Assembly (NCBI RefSeq): GCF_017355405.1 | Contig: NZ_CP061177.1 | Location: forward strand, 744,001 to 808,000 | Length of the DNA: 64,000 nt | Reading direction: 5' to 3' | Source of the DNA: Roseomonas haemaphysalidis | Lineage (GTDB): Bacteria; Pseudomonadota; Alphaproteobacteria; Acetobacterales; Acetobacteraceae | In this document: piece after piece, positions 18,896-27,686 of the stretch | How positions within the stretch are numbered: the first letter of the stretch is position 1 | How the letters are laid out: every line of letters begins with the position of its first letter | Made by a program: the position numbers and the translations under genes | The notes under the pieces: generated by a model | Databases searched by the model: none | Seen by the model: the letters and a program-made list of their open reading frames with translations, nothing else | Told to the model about the DNA's origin: nothing

Positions 18896-19072
18896 AAGGT
18901 CGGGGAAAAGAATTCCCCTGAGCTTCCATCTTTTTCCCGGCTTTCTTCGCATTCGCCCGCTGAGAAGCGGTGCTTCACGGCCGAGGTCGCCGGCGCCGCG
19001 TCGCCAGGGCCGCTGCCGGATGGTGGACATAAAGAAGACGGGGGTTCGGGGGAATTCTTTTCCCCGACCTTT
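18896..19072. repeat. Family A hairpin element, copy 2
   Basis: The left arm AAGGTCGGGGAAAAGAATTC and the right arm GGGGGAATTCTTTTCCCCG, ending ACCTTT, are near reverse complements. Length 177 bp. It starts 30 bp after the lptB stop and ends 11 bp before the rpoN ATG, so it supplies most of the leader and ribosome-binding region of rpoN. Confidence 0.8.
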
Positions 19073-19083
19073 CCCGCCTAGCC

Positions 19084-20571
19084 ATGGCCCTCGGCCCCCG
19101 CCTCGACCTGCGGCAAACCCAGTCGCTGGTCATGACGCCGCAGCTGCGGCAGGCGATCAAGCTGCTGCAATCCTCCAACGTCGAGGTCACCGCCTTTATC
19201 GACGAGGAGCTGGAGCGCAATCCGCTCCTGGAGCGTGACGAGGGCATCGAGGTGCCGGTACAGGCGCCAGAGGCCGTGGCCCCCGCCCCGGCCCCCGCCG
19301 ACAGCTTCGACACCACCACCGCCACCACGCTGCCGGCCGAGGCGGAGGCGCCGCTCGACATCGGCGACTGGAGCAACGTCTACGACGCGGAGGCGCCCTC
19401 GCGTGGCGGCCGCGCCGACTTCGAGACGGACGATCGCGGCATCGACGAGATGGCCGCCGGCCGGCCCCGCAGCCTGCGCGAGGAGATCGGCGAGCAGTTG
19501 CGCCTGACCTTCGCGGACCCGGGCGACCGGCTGATCGCGGCGCAGCTCGTGGCGCTGCTGGATGGTGCCGGCCGGCTGGCGGTGGAGGATGCGCGCATCG
19601 CCGCCGCGCTGGGCTGCGAGGAAGCGCGCGTCGCCGCCATCCGTGCCCGCATGCAGCGCTTCGAGCCGGTGGGCATGTTCTGCCGCGACCTGGCCGAATG
19701 CCTGTCCGTGCAGCTGGCCGAGCGCAACCGGCTGGACCCCGCCATGGTGGCGCTGCTGGCGAACCTGGAGCTGCTGGCGCGGCGCGAGATGCGCGTGCTG
19801 ATGCGGCTGTGCGAGGTGGACGCCGAGGACCTGGCCGACATGGTGGCCGAGCTGAAGCGGCTGGACCCCAAGCCCGGCGCCGGCTTCGACGACGACCCCA
19901 CCCCCGCGCTGGTGCCCGACGTGCTGATGCGCCCCGCCCCGCTGGCTTTGGAGCCGGAAGAGGGCATGGAAGCCGAGTGGATCCTGGAGCTGAACCCCGA
20001 GACGCTGCCGCGCGTGCTGGTCAACCGCGGCTTCCACGCCCGCGCGCAGGTCGGCGCCAACCGCGAAGTGCGCGCCTTCCTGGCCGAGCAGATGCAGGCC
20101 GCCAACTGGCTGGTGAAGAGCCTGGAGCAGCGCGCCAGCACCATCCTGAAGGTTTCGGCCGAGATCGTGCGGCGGCAGGACGGCTTTTTCCGCCACGGCG
20201 TCGCGCATCTGCGGCCGCTGATCCTGCGCGACGTGGCGGAGGCGGTGGAGATGCACGAATCGACCGTCTCGCGCGTCACGGCCAACAAGTACATCGCGAC
20301 GCCGCGGGGCAATTTCGAGCTGAAATACTTCTTCACCACGGCGATCGGCGGCACCGGCGGTGAAACCTTCAGCGCAGAGGCGATCCGCCATCGCATCCGC
20401 AGCATGGTGGATGCGGAATCCGCGGCGGACATCCTGTCAGACGACGCCATCGTCGCCATCTTGAAGCGAGAAGGGGTGGACATCGCCCGCAGGACGGTGG
20501 CCAAATATCGCGAGGCGCTGCGCATTCCTTCTTCGGTGCAGCGCAAACGGGAGAAGGCCGTCCCGGCCTGA
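19084..20571 (+). CDS. rpoN: RNA polymerase sigma-54 factor RpoN
   Basis: 495 aa. Region I (LRQTQSLVMTPQLRQAIKLL and ERNPLLE), an acidic region II, the core-binding domain, and the C-terminal DNA-binding part with the RpoN box ARRTVAKYRE at 468-477 are all present. It directs enhancer-dependent transcription at -24/-12 promoters. No clear Shine-Dalgarno precedes the ATG because repeat A2 ends 11 bp upstream. hpf follows after 79 bp, the usual rpoN-hpf pairing. Confidence 0.97.
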   Translation: MALGPRLDLRQTQSLVMTPQLRQAIKLLQSSNVEVTAFIDEELERNPLLERDEGIEVPVQAPEAVAPAPAPADSFDTTTATTLPAEAEAPLDIGDWSNVYDAEAPSRGGRADFETDDRGIDEMAAGRPRSLREEIGEQLRLTFADPGDRLIAAQLVALLDGAGRLAVEDARIAAALGCEEARVAAIRARMQRFEPVGMFCRDLAECLSVQLAERNRLDPAMVALLANLELLARREMRVLMRLCEVDAEDLADMVAELKRLDPKPGAGFDDDPTPALVPDVLMRPAPLALEPEEGMEAEWILELNPETLPRVLVNRGFHARAQVGANREVRAFLAEQMQAANWLVKSLEQRASTILKVSAEIVRRQDGFFRHGVAHLRPLILRDVAEAVEMHESTVSRVTANKYIATPRGNFELKYFFTTAIGGTGGETFSAEAIRHRIRSMVDAESAADILSDDAIVAILKREGVDIARRTVAKYREALRIPSSVQRKREKAVPA

Positions 20572-20650
20572 TTCAGGGGTGGGTTGCACCCCCACCTCGC
20601 CGTCCCCCGGGACGGCCCCTCCCCTGAACAGGGAAAGGGGATCGCTCACC

Positions 20651-21322
20651 ATGCACATCACCGTGGCCGGCAAGCAGGTCGAGACCGGCGATGCACTGAA
20701 GGTCCATGTGGCCGACGGGCTGAAGATCGTCACCAAGAAGTACTTCGACCATGCGCTGGAAGCGCGCGTCACCTTCGCCAAGAACCGGTCCTTCTTCACC
20801 TGCGCCATCGACGTCCATGCCGGGCGGGGCCTGAGCGTGCGCGGCGAGGGCGAGGGCGCCGATGCCCACCGCGCCTTCGACGAGGCGGCCGCGCATATCG
20901 CCAAGCGGCTGCGGCGCTATCGCCGCCGGGTGAACGAGCATTCCCGCGACATGGCGGAGGAGCGCCTGCCCGCCACGGCGGAAACCGCGCGCCAGGTGAT
21001 CCTGGCCGGCCCCGTGGACGTGCCGGAGGATGACGAGGGCGAGGCCCTGGTGCCCGCCAACCCGGATGACGGCACGGTGGCCGACGGCCTGACGGCCAAG
21101 GAACACGACGACCTGCTGCACAAGCACGACGGCGAGGGCGCGATCATCGCTGAAACGCCGACCGAGATTTCCCGCCTGACGGTGAGCGAGGCGGTGATGC
21201 GGCTGGATCTCGGCCAGATGCCGGTGATGATGTTCCGCAACCGCGCCAGCGGCCAGCTGAACGTCGTGTACCGCCGGCCGGACGGCCATGTCGGCTGGAT
21301 CGACACCACGGCCGCGCAATAG
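20651..21322 (+). CDS. hpf: Ribosome hibernation-promoting factor, long form
   Basis: 223 aa. The N-terminal S30AE domain (MHITVAGKQVETGDALKVHV...) binds the 30S decoding region; an acidic linker follows; the C-terminal dimerisation domain (about 165-220, LTVSEAVMRLDLGQMPVMMF) drives 100S ribosome formation. It keeps ribosomes inactive in stationary phase. A GGGAAAGGGG purine run precedes the ATG. Confidence 0.95.
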   Translation: MHITVAGKQVETGDALKVHVADGLKIVTKKYFDHALEARVTFAKNRSFFTCAIDVHAGRGLSVRGEGEGADAHRAFDEAAAHIAKRLRRYRRRVNEHSRDMAEERLPATAETARQVILAGPVDVPEDDEGEALVPANPDDGTVADGLTAKEHDDLLHKHDGEGAIIAETPTEISRLTVSEAVMRLDLGQMPVMMFRNRASGQLNVVYRRPDGHVGWIDTTAAQ

Positions 21323-21333
21323 CCGCGCCAAGG

Positions 21334-21361
21334 GCCGCCGCCGGTCAGGACCGGCGGCGGC
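21334..21361. terminator. Hairpin between hpf and the Usp gene
   Basis: GCCGCCGCCGGTC-AG-GACCGGCGGCGGC is a perfect 13-bp stem with a 2-nt loop, lying between two convergent stops (21322 and 21368). There is no T-run on either side, so it may work as a rho-independent-like bidirectional block or as an RNA-end stabiliser. Confidence 0.6.
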
Positions 21362-21367
21362 GGTGCC

Positions 21368-22243
21368 TCAGCGGCACATCAGGACCGGGATGTCCGCGTT
21401 TTCCAGCACGTGGCGGGTGACGCCGCCCAGGATCAGCTGCCGCAGCCGGGAATGGCTGTAGGCGCCCATGCACAGCAGGTCGGCGTTGAAGTCGCGCACG
21501 GCGCCGAGCAGGCCGGCACCGACCTCGCGCGTTTGCGGCTTGAAGGCCTCGATCTCCGCCTGGATCTCGTGCCAGCGCAGATAGGCGCGGATGCCTTCCA
21601 CCGCCGGCCCGCGCCGCTGGTAGTCGGTGGAATGCAAGAGGCGCACGGCCTCCGCCCGGTGCAGCCAGGGCAGCGCGGCGTTGACGGCGGCGGCGCTTTC
21701 CGCCGTGCCGTTCCAGGCGCAGGCGACGCGGGTGCCGATGGTCGGCGGCGCGACGCGCGGCGCGATCAGCACCGGGCGGCCGGAATCGAACAGCACGGCG
21801 TGCAGCGCGTCGGACGAGGACACGTCGTCATCGGCTTCCGGATGCGGCACCACCGCCATGTCGTACAGGCGCGACTGCTGCGCCACCACGTCCTCCTCGC
21901 GCCCGGCGATGCTTTCAAAGGACAGCGTCGGGCCTTCGGTCTTCAGGGCGCTTTCGGCGTTCAGCGCGATGGTGACGTCGCGGCCCTGCACGAAGCGCTC
22001 GAACAACGCATGCACGCGGCCGGCACGTTCGCCGCTTTCGCGTTCCGTGGCCGCCATCATCTCCTCGATCATGGCGCCCGACAGGCCCTCGCCCGCCAGC
22101 GGCGCGACGTCGCGCGCATCGACGCGCACATGCAGGCAATGCACATGCGCGTTCCAGATGCGGGCGACCATCAGCGCGGTATGCAGGGCGGCCTCGCCCG
22201 CGGCGGTTCCGGTCAGCGGCAGCAACAACCGACGATAGGCCAT
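21368..22243 (-). CDS. Universal stress protein, tandem Usp domains
   Basis: 291 aa with two UspA-like halves. The second ends in GAYSHSRLRQLILGGVTRHVL...PVLM, matching the ATP-binding G-2X-G-9X-G(S/T)-type signature. The N-terminal half begins YRRLLLPLTGTAAGEAAL. Function in stress survival is known only at the family level. The ATG at 22243 is chosen; it is downstream of the antiporter by 205 bp on the same strand, with a GC-rich gap. Confidence 0.88.
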   Translation of the reverse strand: MAYRRLLLPLTGTAAGEAALHTALMVARIWNAHVHCLHVRVDARDVAPLAGEGLSGAMIEEMMAATERESGERAGRVHALFERFVQGRDVTIALNAESALKTEGPTLSFESIAGREEDVVAQQSRLYDMAVVPHPEADDDVSSSDALHAVLFDSGRPVLIAPRVAPPTIGTRVACAWNGTAESAAAVNAALPWLHRAEAVRLLHSTDYQRRGPAVEGIRAYLRWHEIQAEIEAFKPQTREVGAGLLGAVRDFNADLLCMGAYSHSRLRQLILGGVTRHVLENADIPVLMCR

Positions 22244-22448
22244 GAATCGGACCTCCTCATGCGGCCCGGGTCCCGGGCCTCTCCGGCGGCAGGCTACCAT
22301 AGAGGCGGCGGCGGAGTCTGCCCTTGGGCAGCAGCTTGAGCCTGACGGACACGATCAGGCCAGGAGCGCCGCTTTCCAGCCCCGGGACGCCTGGCCGTCG
22401 ATGCCCCGGCGGCCGGAAGCTTCATGATGGCTCCCGGGGGCCGCGCCT

Positions 22449-25001
22449 TCAGTTTCCGGCCACCGTCGCTTCCAGTCCCACGGGCTGCGAAACATCCCCC
22501 GCGGTGGTGGCGATGCCGCTGTCGCGCGTGGCCAGGATGCGCTCCATGCGCAGCTTCAGGTCCGGTGCCTCGTGCAGCAGGCGGTTCAGGTCCGCGACAT
22601 CGAGCTCCAGCAGGTGGCAGAAGCTGCCGGCACGGGCGCGCGCCGCACGGCGGTCCAGCCCCGCCAGCAGCTCCGCCTCGCCAAAGAACTCGCCCGTGCC
22701 CAGCACCTGCTCGCCACCGCTGCGCCCGCTCTTGAGCGTCACCATGCCGCGGCTGATCAGAAACAGCGACCCCGCCTTGGCGCCCACGCGGTAGATGCGC
22801 TCGCCCGGCACCGCGAAGCGGGTGGTCACGCTCATGGCCAGGTCGTGCAACAGGGCTTCCTGCAGGTCGGCGAAGATCTCGAACTCGCGGATGCGGCGGT
22901 CGATGCCGGACTGGATGTTGAACTGCAGCGGGCGCGCCACCTGCTGGCGCAGCGTTTCCAGGCCGCGCAGCAGCTCGTCGTGCAGTTCCTCGCCGATCAG
23001 GGATTCGCGCCGCAACCCGGCGTATTCCTCCGATTCCAGGCGCAGCCCGATCTGGCGCAGCATGCGCGCCTCCAGCGCCTCGGCGTAGCCGGGGTATTGC
23101 AGGCGCAGCACGTCCATCGCGTCCTGCAACAGGTCCTCGCGCCGCGCCACGATGTCGCCCACCACCTCCGTCACGCGGCGGCCCAGCACGGGTTCCATGC
23201 GGCGGCGCATGAAGCGGCTCATGGACACGGCGACGAGGTGGGTCAGCAGCAGCGTCTCGAACCGCTCGGCCATGCAGTGCATCAGCGGCGTGTCGATGCG
23301 GAAGCGGCGGTGCAGCCACTGGGCGGCGGAAAAGCGCAGCGTCGGCTGCAGGCGGCGGCGGGCGGCCTGGATGTAGCCGTAGCGGCCTTCCGCCCGCGCG
23401 CCGTCGATCATGCTTTCCGCGCTCCACAGCAGGCTTTCCATGACGCGGCGGGTCAGCACCTGGTCCTCGAACATCGCCAGCAGCACGGAGCGCTCCTGGC
23501 TGGCGAAGGTGATCAGGCCGAGGGTGACGCGCTCGCGGTCGCCGATCGCGCTGTCAAAGGTGTTGGCCGCCGTCTCGGCCCGCATGCGGCGGTCGTAGCT
23601 GTCCAGCACGTGGGAGCTGGCGGGGGCGGAAAAGCCGAACTCGGCGGCGGTGTGGCGCAGCTTGTCGCGCACCTCGCCCAGGCCGATGGCGACCACCTGG
23701 TTGCGCAGCGCCTGATCGGAAGCGGACAGGTGGTCGAGCTTCAGCCAGCGCACGAGGTAGCGCAGCGTGGTGCCGTTCACCAGCAGGGTGAACAGCACGT
23801 AGCCCGTGGCCAGGATGGCGACAAAGCGCTGCACGGGCGCCGGCACGCCGCCATGCTCGGTGACGGACAGCGCCAGCGCCAGGGTGATGGCGCCGCGCAG
23901 CCCGCCCCACAGCATGGTGGCCTTCACCGCCGAGGGCACGCGGGGCGAAAGCTTGCTGCGCTCCAGCAGCGGCAGGATGCCGAACAGCACGCTGGCGCGC
24001 GCCGCCATGGCGGCCAGCATGACGACGGCCACCAGCACCATGTCCCATTGCGTGGCGCCCAGCAGCAGCTTGGGCACCAGCATGGAGGCCAGCACGAAGA
24101 CCATGGAGCTGGCCCAGAAGGACAGCTGCGCCCAGACATCCTGCAGGAACTGCCAGCTTTGCGGCCGGAAGGTCGACGGACCCATGGCGCTGACCGTCAG
24201 CCCCGCCACGGCGGCGGCGACCACGCCCGACACATGCAGGAACTGGTGGCAGACGATGTAGGCGACATAGGGCAGGGCCAGCGTCAGCGTCACCTCCGCC
24301 GTGCGGTTGCCGCCGAGCCACGGTACCGCCGCGACCATCAACCGCGCAAAGGCGAAGCCCACCGCGATGCCGCCCGCGAAGGAGCCCGCGAAGGCGATGG
24401 CGGCCGGGAGCCACTGCACCGGCTGGTTGCCCGTGACCTGTGCCAGCAGGATGGTGAAGATGGAGATGGCGGCTGCATCGTTGAGCAGGCTTTCGCCTTC
24501 TACCAGCCGCGTCAGCCGGCTGTTGGCGCCGATCTCGCGGAAGATGGCGACCACGGCGGACGGGTCCGTGGTGGCGACGATCGCGCCCAGCATCAGGCAC
24601 ACGGTGAGCGACATACCGGCGATCGGCGCCAGGGCGAAGCCCACCGCCGCGGTGGTCACCAGCACCGCCACCACCGCCATGACCAGCACCGGCGTCGCGT
24701 CCCGCGCCAGGCGCCGCACGTCGATCTGCAGCGAGCCGTGGAACACCAGCAGCGGCAGGAAGATGTAGAGAAAGACGTCCGCGTTGATCGGGAAATCGAG
24801 CATCGCGCGCGCCGCGTCGTCGAAGGCCTTGGTGTGGGAAGTGTTGAGCAGCAGGGTGGCGCCGCCGCCGATCACCACGCCGACGCCGGCCAGCAGCACG
24901 GTGCTGGACAACTCCAGCCAGCGTGCGAGGGGCTGGATGGCGCTGATGACGATCAGCAGCACCGCCGTGGCCAGGAGCGTTTCGGGGAGGCTGGTCAACA
25001 T
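22449..25001 (-). CDS. CPA1-family Na+/H+ antiporter with C-terminal cyclic-nucleotide-binding domain
   Basis: 850 aa. About twelve N-terminal membrane segments carry the CPA1 ion-site region TDPSAVVAIF...EGESLLNDAAA, with the conserved Asn-Asp pair. A long cytosolic tail ends in a cAMP-receptor-like beta-barrel (FAVPGERIYRVGAKAGSLFL and GTGEFFGEAELLAG, about residues 715-800). It would exchange Na+ (or K+) for H+, perhaps gated by a nucleotide. Which nucleotide binds cannot be read here. It starts at 25001. Confidence 0.9.
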   Translation of the reverse strand: MLTSLPETLLATAVLLIVISAIQPLARWLELSSTVLLAGVGVVIGGGATLLLNTSHTKAFDDAARAMLDFPINADVFLYIFLPLLVFHGSLQIDVRRLARDATPVLVMAVVAVLVTTAAVGFALAPIAGMSLTVCLMLGAIVATTDPSAVVAIFREIGANSRLTRLVEGESLLNDAAAISIFTILLAQVTGNQPVQWLPAAIAFAGSFAGGIAVGFAFARLMVAAVPWLGGNRTAEVTLTLALPYVAYIVCHQFLHVSGVVAAAVAGLTVSAMGPSTFRPQSWQFLQDVWAQLSFWASSMVFVLASMLVPKLLLGATQWDMVLVAVVMLAAMAARASVLFGILPLLERSKLSPRVPSAVKATMLWGGLRGAITLALALSVTEHGGVPAPVQRFVAILATGYVLFTLLVNGTTLRYLVRWLKLDHLSASDQALRNQVVAIGLGEVRDKLRHTAAEFGFSAPASSHVLDSYDRRMRAETAANTFDSAIGDRERVTLGLITFASQERSVLLAMFEDQVLTRRVMESLLWSAESMIDGARAEGRYGYIQAARRRLQPTLRFSAAQWLHRRFRIDTPLMHCMAERFETLLLTHLVAVSMSRFMRRRMEPVLGRRVTEVVGDIVARREDLLQDAMDVLRLQYPGYAEALEARMLRQIGLRLESEEYAGLRRESLIGEELHDELLRGLETLRQQVARPLQFNIQSGIDRRIREFEIFADLQEALLHDLAMSVTTRFAVPGERIYRVGAKAGSLFLISRGMVTLKSGRSGGEQVLGTGEFFGEAELLAGLDRRAARARAGSFCHLLELDVADLNRLLHEAPDLKLRMERILATRDSGIATTAGDVSQPVGLEATVAGN

Positions 25002-25178
25002 CGGGGATCGGTCCGCACTGTCCTGGCCCTGCGGGAAGCACGCCCCGGCACGGCATTGCAAGCCGCCACGCGGCGCCGGCGGCGCGCATGGCATGGCATA
25101 GCAACGCCCGAACGGCGCGAGGCTTCAGAACATGGAGGTTTTGTCAGAACAGCGGGGGGGCCGTGCGCCCCCCTCCGG

Positions 25179-25799
25179 TCAGCGCAACCGCGCTTCCACC
25201 ACCGCCAGCGCGCGGGCGAAGGCGGCATCGGCATCCAGTTCCGTGGTGTCGATCAGCGTCGCGTCTTCGGCTGGCTTCATCGGCGCCACGGCGCGGGCGG
25301 CATCCTGCGCGTCGCGGGCGACCAGGGCGGCGAGCACCGCCTCGCGGTCGCCGGTGCCGCCCTGCTCCAGCCAGCGGCGGCGGGCCCGTTCCTCGGCGCT
25401 GGCGGTGACGAACAGCTTCACCCGGGCATCGGGAAACACCACGGTGCCGATGTCGCGCCCGTCCAGCACCGCGCCGTGGGTGCGGCCGAAATCGCGCTGC
25501 CAGTCCAGCAGGGCGGCGCGCACCGCCGGCTGGGCGGCGACGGCGCTGGCGGCGCGGTCGGCTTCAGGGCCGCGCAGGTCGCCCCGCGCCAGGTCGGCCG
25601 GGGTCAGGCCCCGGGCGGCGGCCTCGGCGGCGGCGGCATCGGCGGGGTCGGCGGCGCTGTCCAGCACGCGCCGGCCGGTCGCGCGGTACAACAGGCCGGT
25701 GTCCAGGTAGGCGAGGCCCAGATGCGCGGCCAGCCGCCGCGCCAGCGTGCCCTTGCCGGCGGCGGCCGGGCCGTCCACCGCGATCACCACCGCGCTCAT
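25179..25799 (-). CDS. cmk: Cytidylate kinase
   Basis: 206 aa. Walker [10 protein letters not shown] at 10-18, [12 protein letters not shown] (CMP-binding), and [13 protein letters not shown]. It phosphorylates CMP/dCMP. Upstream is the degenerate EPSP-synthase-like gene, overlapping by 4 bp; this is the normal aroA-cmk order, but rpsA, which usually follows cmk, is absent. Confidence 0.95.
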   Translation of the reverse strand: MSAVVIAVDGPAAAGKGTLARRLAAHLGLAYLDTGLLYRATGRRVLDSAADPADAAAAEAAARGLTPADLARGDLRGPEADRAASAVAAQPAVRAALLDWQRDFGRTHGAVLDGRDIGTVVFPDARVKLFVTASAEERARRRWLEQGGTGDREAVLAALVARDAQDAARAVAPMKPAEDATLIDTTELDADAAFARALAVVEARLR

Positions 25800-27034
25800 G
25801 CGCCGAGCCCGAGCAGGACGGGGGGAAGAAGGCCGTCGATGCCGGCCCCCCCCGGGGCGGCGAGGCCGATGACCCAGGCGCTCATCATGATGCCGTGCTC
25901 CTTTAACGTGGTGTGGCCGCCGCCGGGGGGCGGGGCGGTGCCGGACAGTATCAGGTCGTCGCCATCCTGCCGCGCCGTGGCACCCTGGGTCGCGAGCAGC
26001 GCCAGGGTTGCGGCGGCGGCAGGATCGGCGGCGGCGCCGCAAAGGCGGCTGGGGCCACGGGCAAAGGCGCAGGCCGTGGCCAGCAGCGGCAGCGCGCCTT
26101 CCGGCAGCGCCCCGGCGTGCAGCACGGCGCCGCGCAGCGGGGCGTGGCGCGCGGTGCCGTCGCCGATGTCGGCGCCCAGCGCGCGCAAGGCGGCCAGCAG
26201 GCCCGGGTCGGCGCCGGGCGCGCGGAGCTCGGACCCCGGCACCAGCGACGCGGCCAGCAGCGCCGCCGCCGCCGCCAGCGGGTCGGGCGGCAGGGCATGG
26301 GTGACGGCGTGCAGTTCCGGCTGGCCGCGCAGCGTGAGGTGGCGCCCGGCCGCCACGGTGCCGGCATCCAGCACGGCGCCGAAGCAGCGCAGCAACGCCT
26401 CGGCCGGGTGGGGCGCGGGGCCGGGCAGCCGCAGGTGGGTGTGGCCCCGCGCGGCGAGGCCGGCCAGCAACAGCGGCGGCGCCAGGTCGCGGGACACCGG
26501 GCCTTCCGCCGGCAAGGGATCGGCCGCGCCCTGGATGGCCAGGGGCGGGCGGTGCCCGGCACGGCCGGCCACCCGGGCCCCGACGGCGGAAAGCGACTGG
26601 GCCAGGGTTCCGAAGCAGAGTCCGGGCAGGGCCTCCAGCACGGCGAAGACCGGATGGCCGGCCGCCAAGCCGCCGAGCAGCCCGGCGACCATGGCGCTGC
26701 CGCCCGCCCGCAGCACCGCCGCCGGCTCCACCAGCCCGCCGATGCCACGGCCGGCGATGCGCCAAACGCCGGGCGCGAGCGAAACGACCTCGGCGCCCAG
26801 CGCCCGCAGCCCGGCGGCGAGATGCTGGGTTTCGGGGCCGTCCGGCAGGTTGGACAGGGTGCTGCGCCCGGCGGACAGGGCGGCGAGCGCCATGGCGAGG
26901 CAGGCGGCCTCGGGCGCCGCCGGCAGCGCCGCATGGCCGCGCAACCCGTGGGCCGGCGGCATGATGCGGCATGCCGGCGCGGCCGGCTCGGGTTCCGCGG
27001 CAGCGGGCTGGGACATGGCCACGGGGTTTGACAT
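25796..27034 (-). CDS. EPSP synthase-fold protein with lost active-site residues (degenerate AroA)
   Basis: 412 aa. The length, the aroA-cmk order and a C-terminal [18 protein letters not shown] resemble 3-phosphoshikimate 1-carboxyvinyltransferase. But the catalytic parts do not: the N-terminal GDKSISHR motif is replaced by LPAAPEAA; the LGNAGTAMR-type loop reads LRAGGSAMV; the IDEIP active-site stretch reads EGALP; the KESDRI block is missing; and the DHR arginine is G. An Ala/Gly-rich, low-complexity drift is seen throughout. It is either a non-catalytic derivative or a dying gene, with a true aroA elsewhere. Start at 27034; an ATG at 27016 also fits. Confidence 0.75.
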   Translation of the reverse strand: MSNPVAMSQPAAAEPEPAAPACRIMPPAHGLRGHAALPAAPEAACLAMALAALSAGRSTLSNLPDGPETQHLAAGLRALGAEVVSLAPGVWRIAGRGIGGLVEPAAVLRAGGSAMVAGLLGGLAAGHPVFAVLEALPGLCFGTLAQSLSAVGARVAGRAGHRPPLAIQGAADPLPAEGPVSRDLAPPLLLAGLAARGHTHLRLPGPAPHPAEALLRCFGAVLDAGTVAAGRHLTLRGQPELHAVTHALPPDPLAAAAALLAASLVPGSELRAPGADPGLLAALRALGADIGDGTARHAPLRGAVLHAGALPEGALPLLATACAFARGPSRLCGAAADPAAAATLALLATQGATARQDGDDLILSGTAPPPGGGHTTLKEHGIMMSAWVIGLAAPGGAGIDGLLPPVLLGLGA

Positions 27035-27127
27035 GACCCCATGTGCGTGGCAATGCGCGCCCTTGCCCGGCCGCCAGCACCGTTCGCGCGGCGGCCACCC
27101 CCCTATGTCTGCGGGAATTCCACGCCG

Positions 27128-27442
27128 ATGGCCAAGCCCGAACTGGGTATGAAGCGCACCTGTGTCGCCTGCGGCGCCAAGTTCTACGACCTGGGCAAGC
27201 AGCCGGCCGTGTGCCCGAAATGCGGCACCGAGCAGCCCGCCGAACAGCCCCGCGCCCGCCGCGCGCCGCTGCCGGTGGAGGACAAGGTGAAGAAGCGCGC
27301 CGCCCCGGTGGATGCCGATGCGGACGAGGTGGAGATCGAGGACGTCGAGGCCGACGAGTCCCTGGAGGACGCGGAAGAGCTGGACGACGCCGAGGACGAC
27401 ATCGAGGTCGAGGTCGAACAGGACCGCGACGACGACAACTGA
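27128..27442 (+). CDS. FYDLN acidic protein (TIGR02300 family)
   Basis: 104 aa. It starts [26 protein letters not shown] with the zinc-ribbon-like CxxC...CPKCG pairs, then a long run of Asp/Glu ending EQDRDDDN. The family is named for the FYDL signature and acidic tail; its role is unknown. It is divergent from the degenerate AroA gene, with an 93-bp shared upstream gap. A hairpin cluster follows its stop. Confidence 0.9.
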   Translation: MAKPELGMKRTCVACGAKFYDLGKQPAVCPKCGTEQPAEQPRARRAPLPVEDKVKKRAAPVDADADEVEIEDVEADESLEDAEELDDAEDDIEVEVEQDRDDDN

Positions 27443-27446
27443 GTTG

Positions 27447-27661
27447 CCGGGGGCGCCGCCCCCGGAACCCATGCGCCGGTGACCGAGAAAGGGGCTGAGC
27501 CCCTTTCTCGGTCACCCCGCCGCCAGGGAATCGCATTCCCTGGACCGCCCGCCGTCGTCAGGGCCGCCGCCCGCTCGGTGCCCCCTTCGCCCGGTGTCCC
27601 GGGCAGGCGGGGGTGCGCGGCCTTCCGCCGGGAAAGCCCGAGGGGGCAGAGCCCCCTTCGG
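27447..27661. repeat. Cluster of four strong hairpins
   Basis: Four hairpins follow the FYDLN gene: CCGGGGGC-GCC-GCCCCCGG (27447-27465); a perfect 19-bp stem with 1-nt loop, starting GGTGACCGAGAAAGGGGCT (27478-27516); CCAGGGAAT-CGC-ATTCCCTGG (27523-27543); and CCGAGGGGGC-AGA-GCCCCCTTCGG (27638-27661, one mismatch). They lie between convergent ends of this gene and the MHS transporter, and look like stacked terminators or related hairpin elements. Confidence 0.7.
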
Positions 27662-27686
27662 ACGTCATGAAGACCGCCGTTTCGCG

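Noticed and set aside
22572..27152. 1526-codon plus-strand frame across antiporter, cmk and the AroA-like gene
   Set aside because: Spans three well-supported genes in antisense with low-complexity composition.
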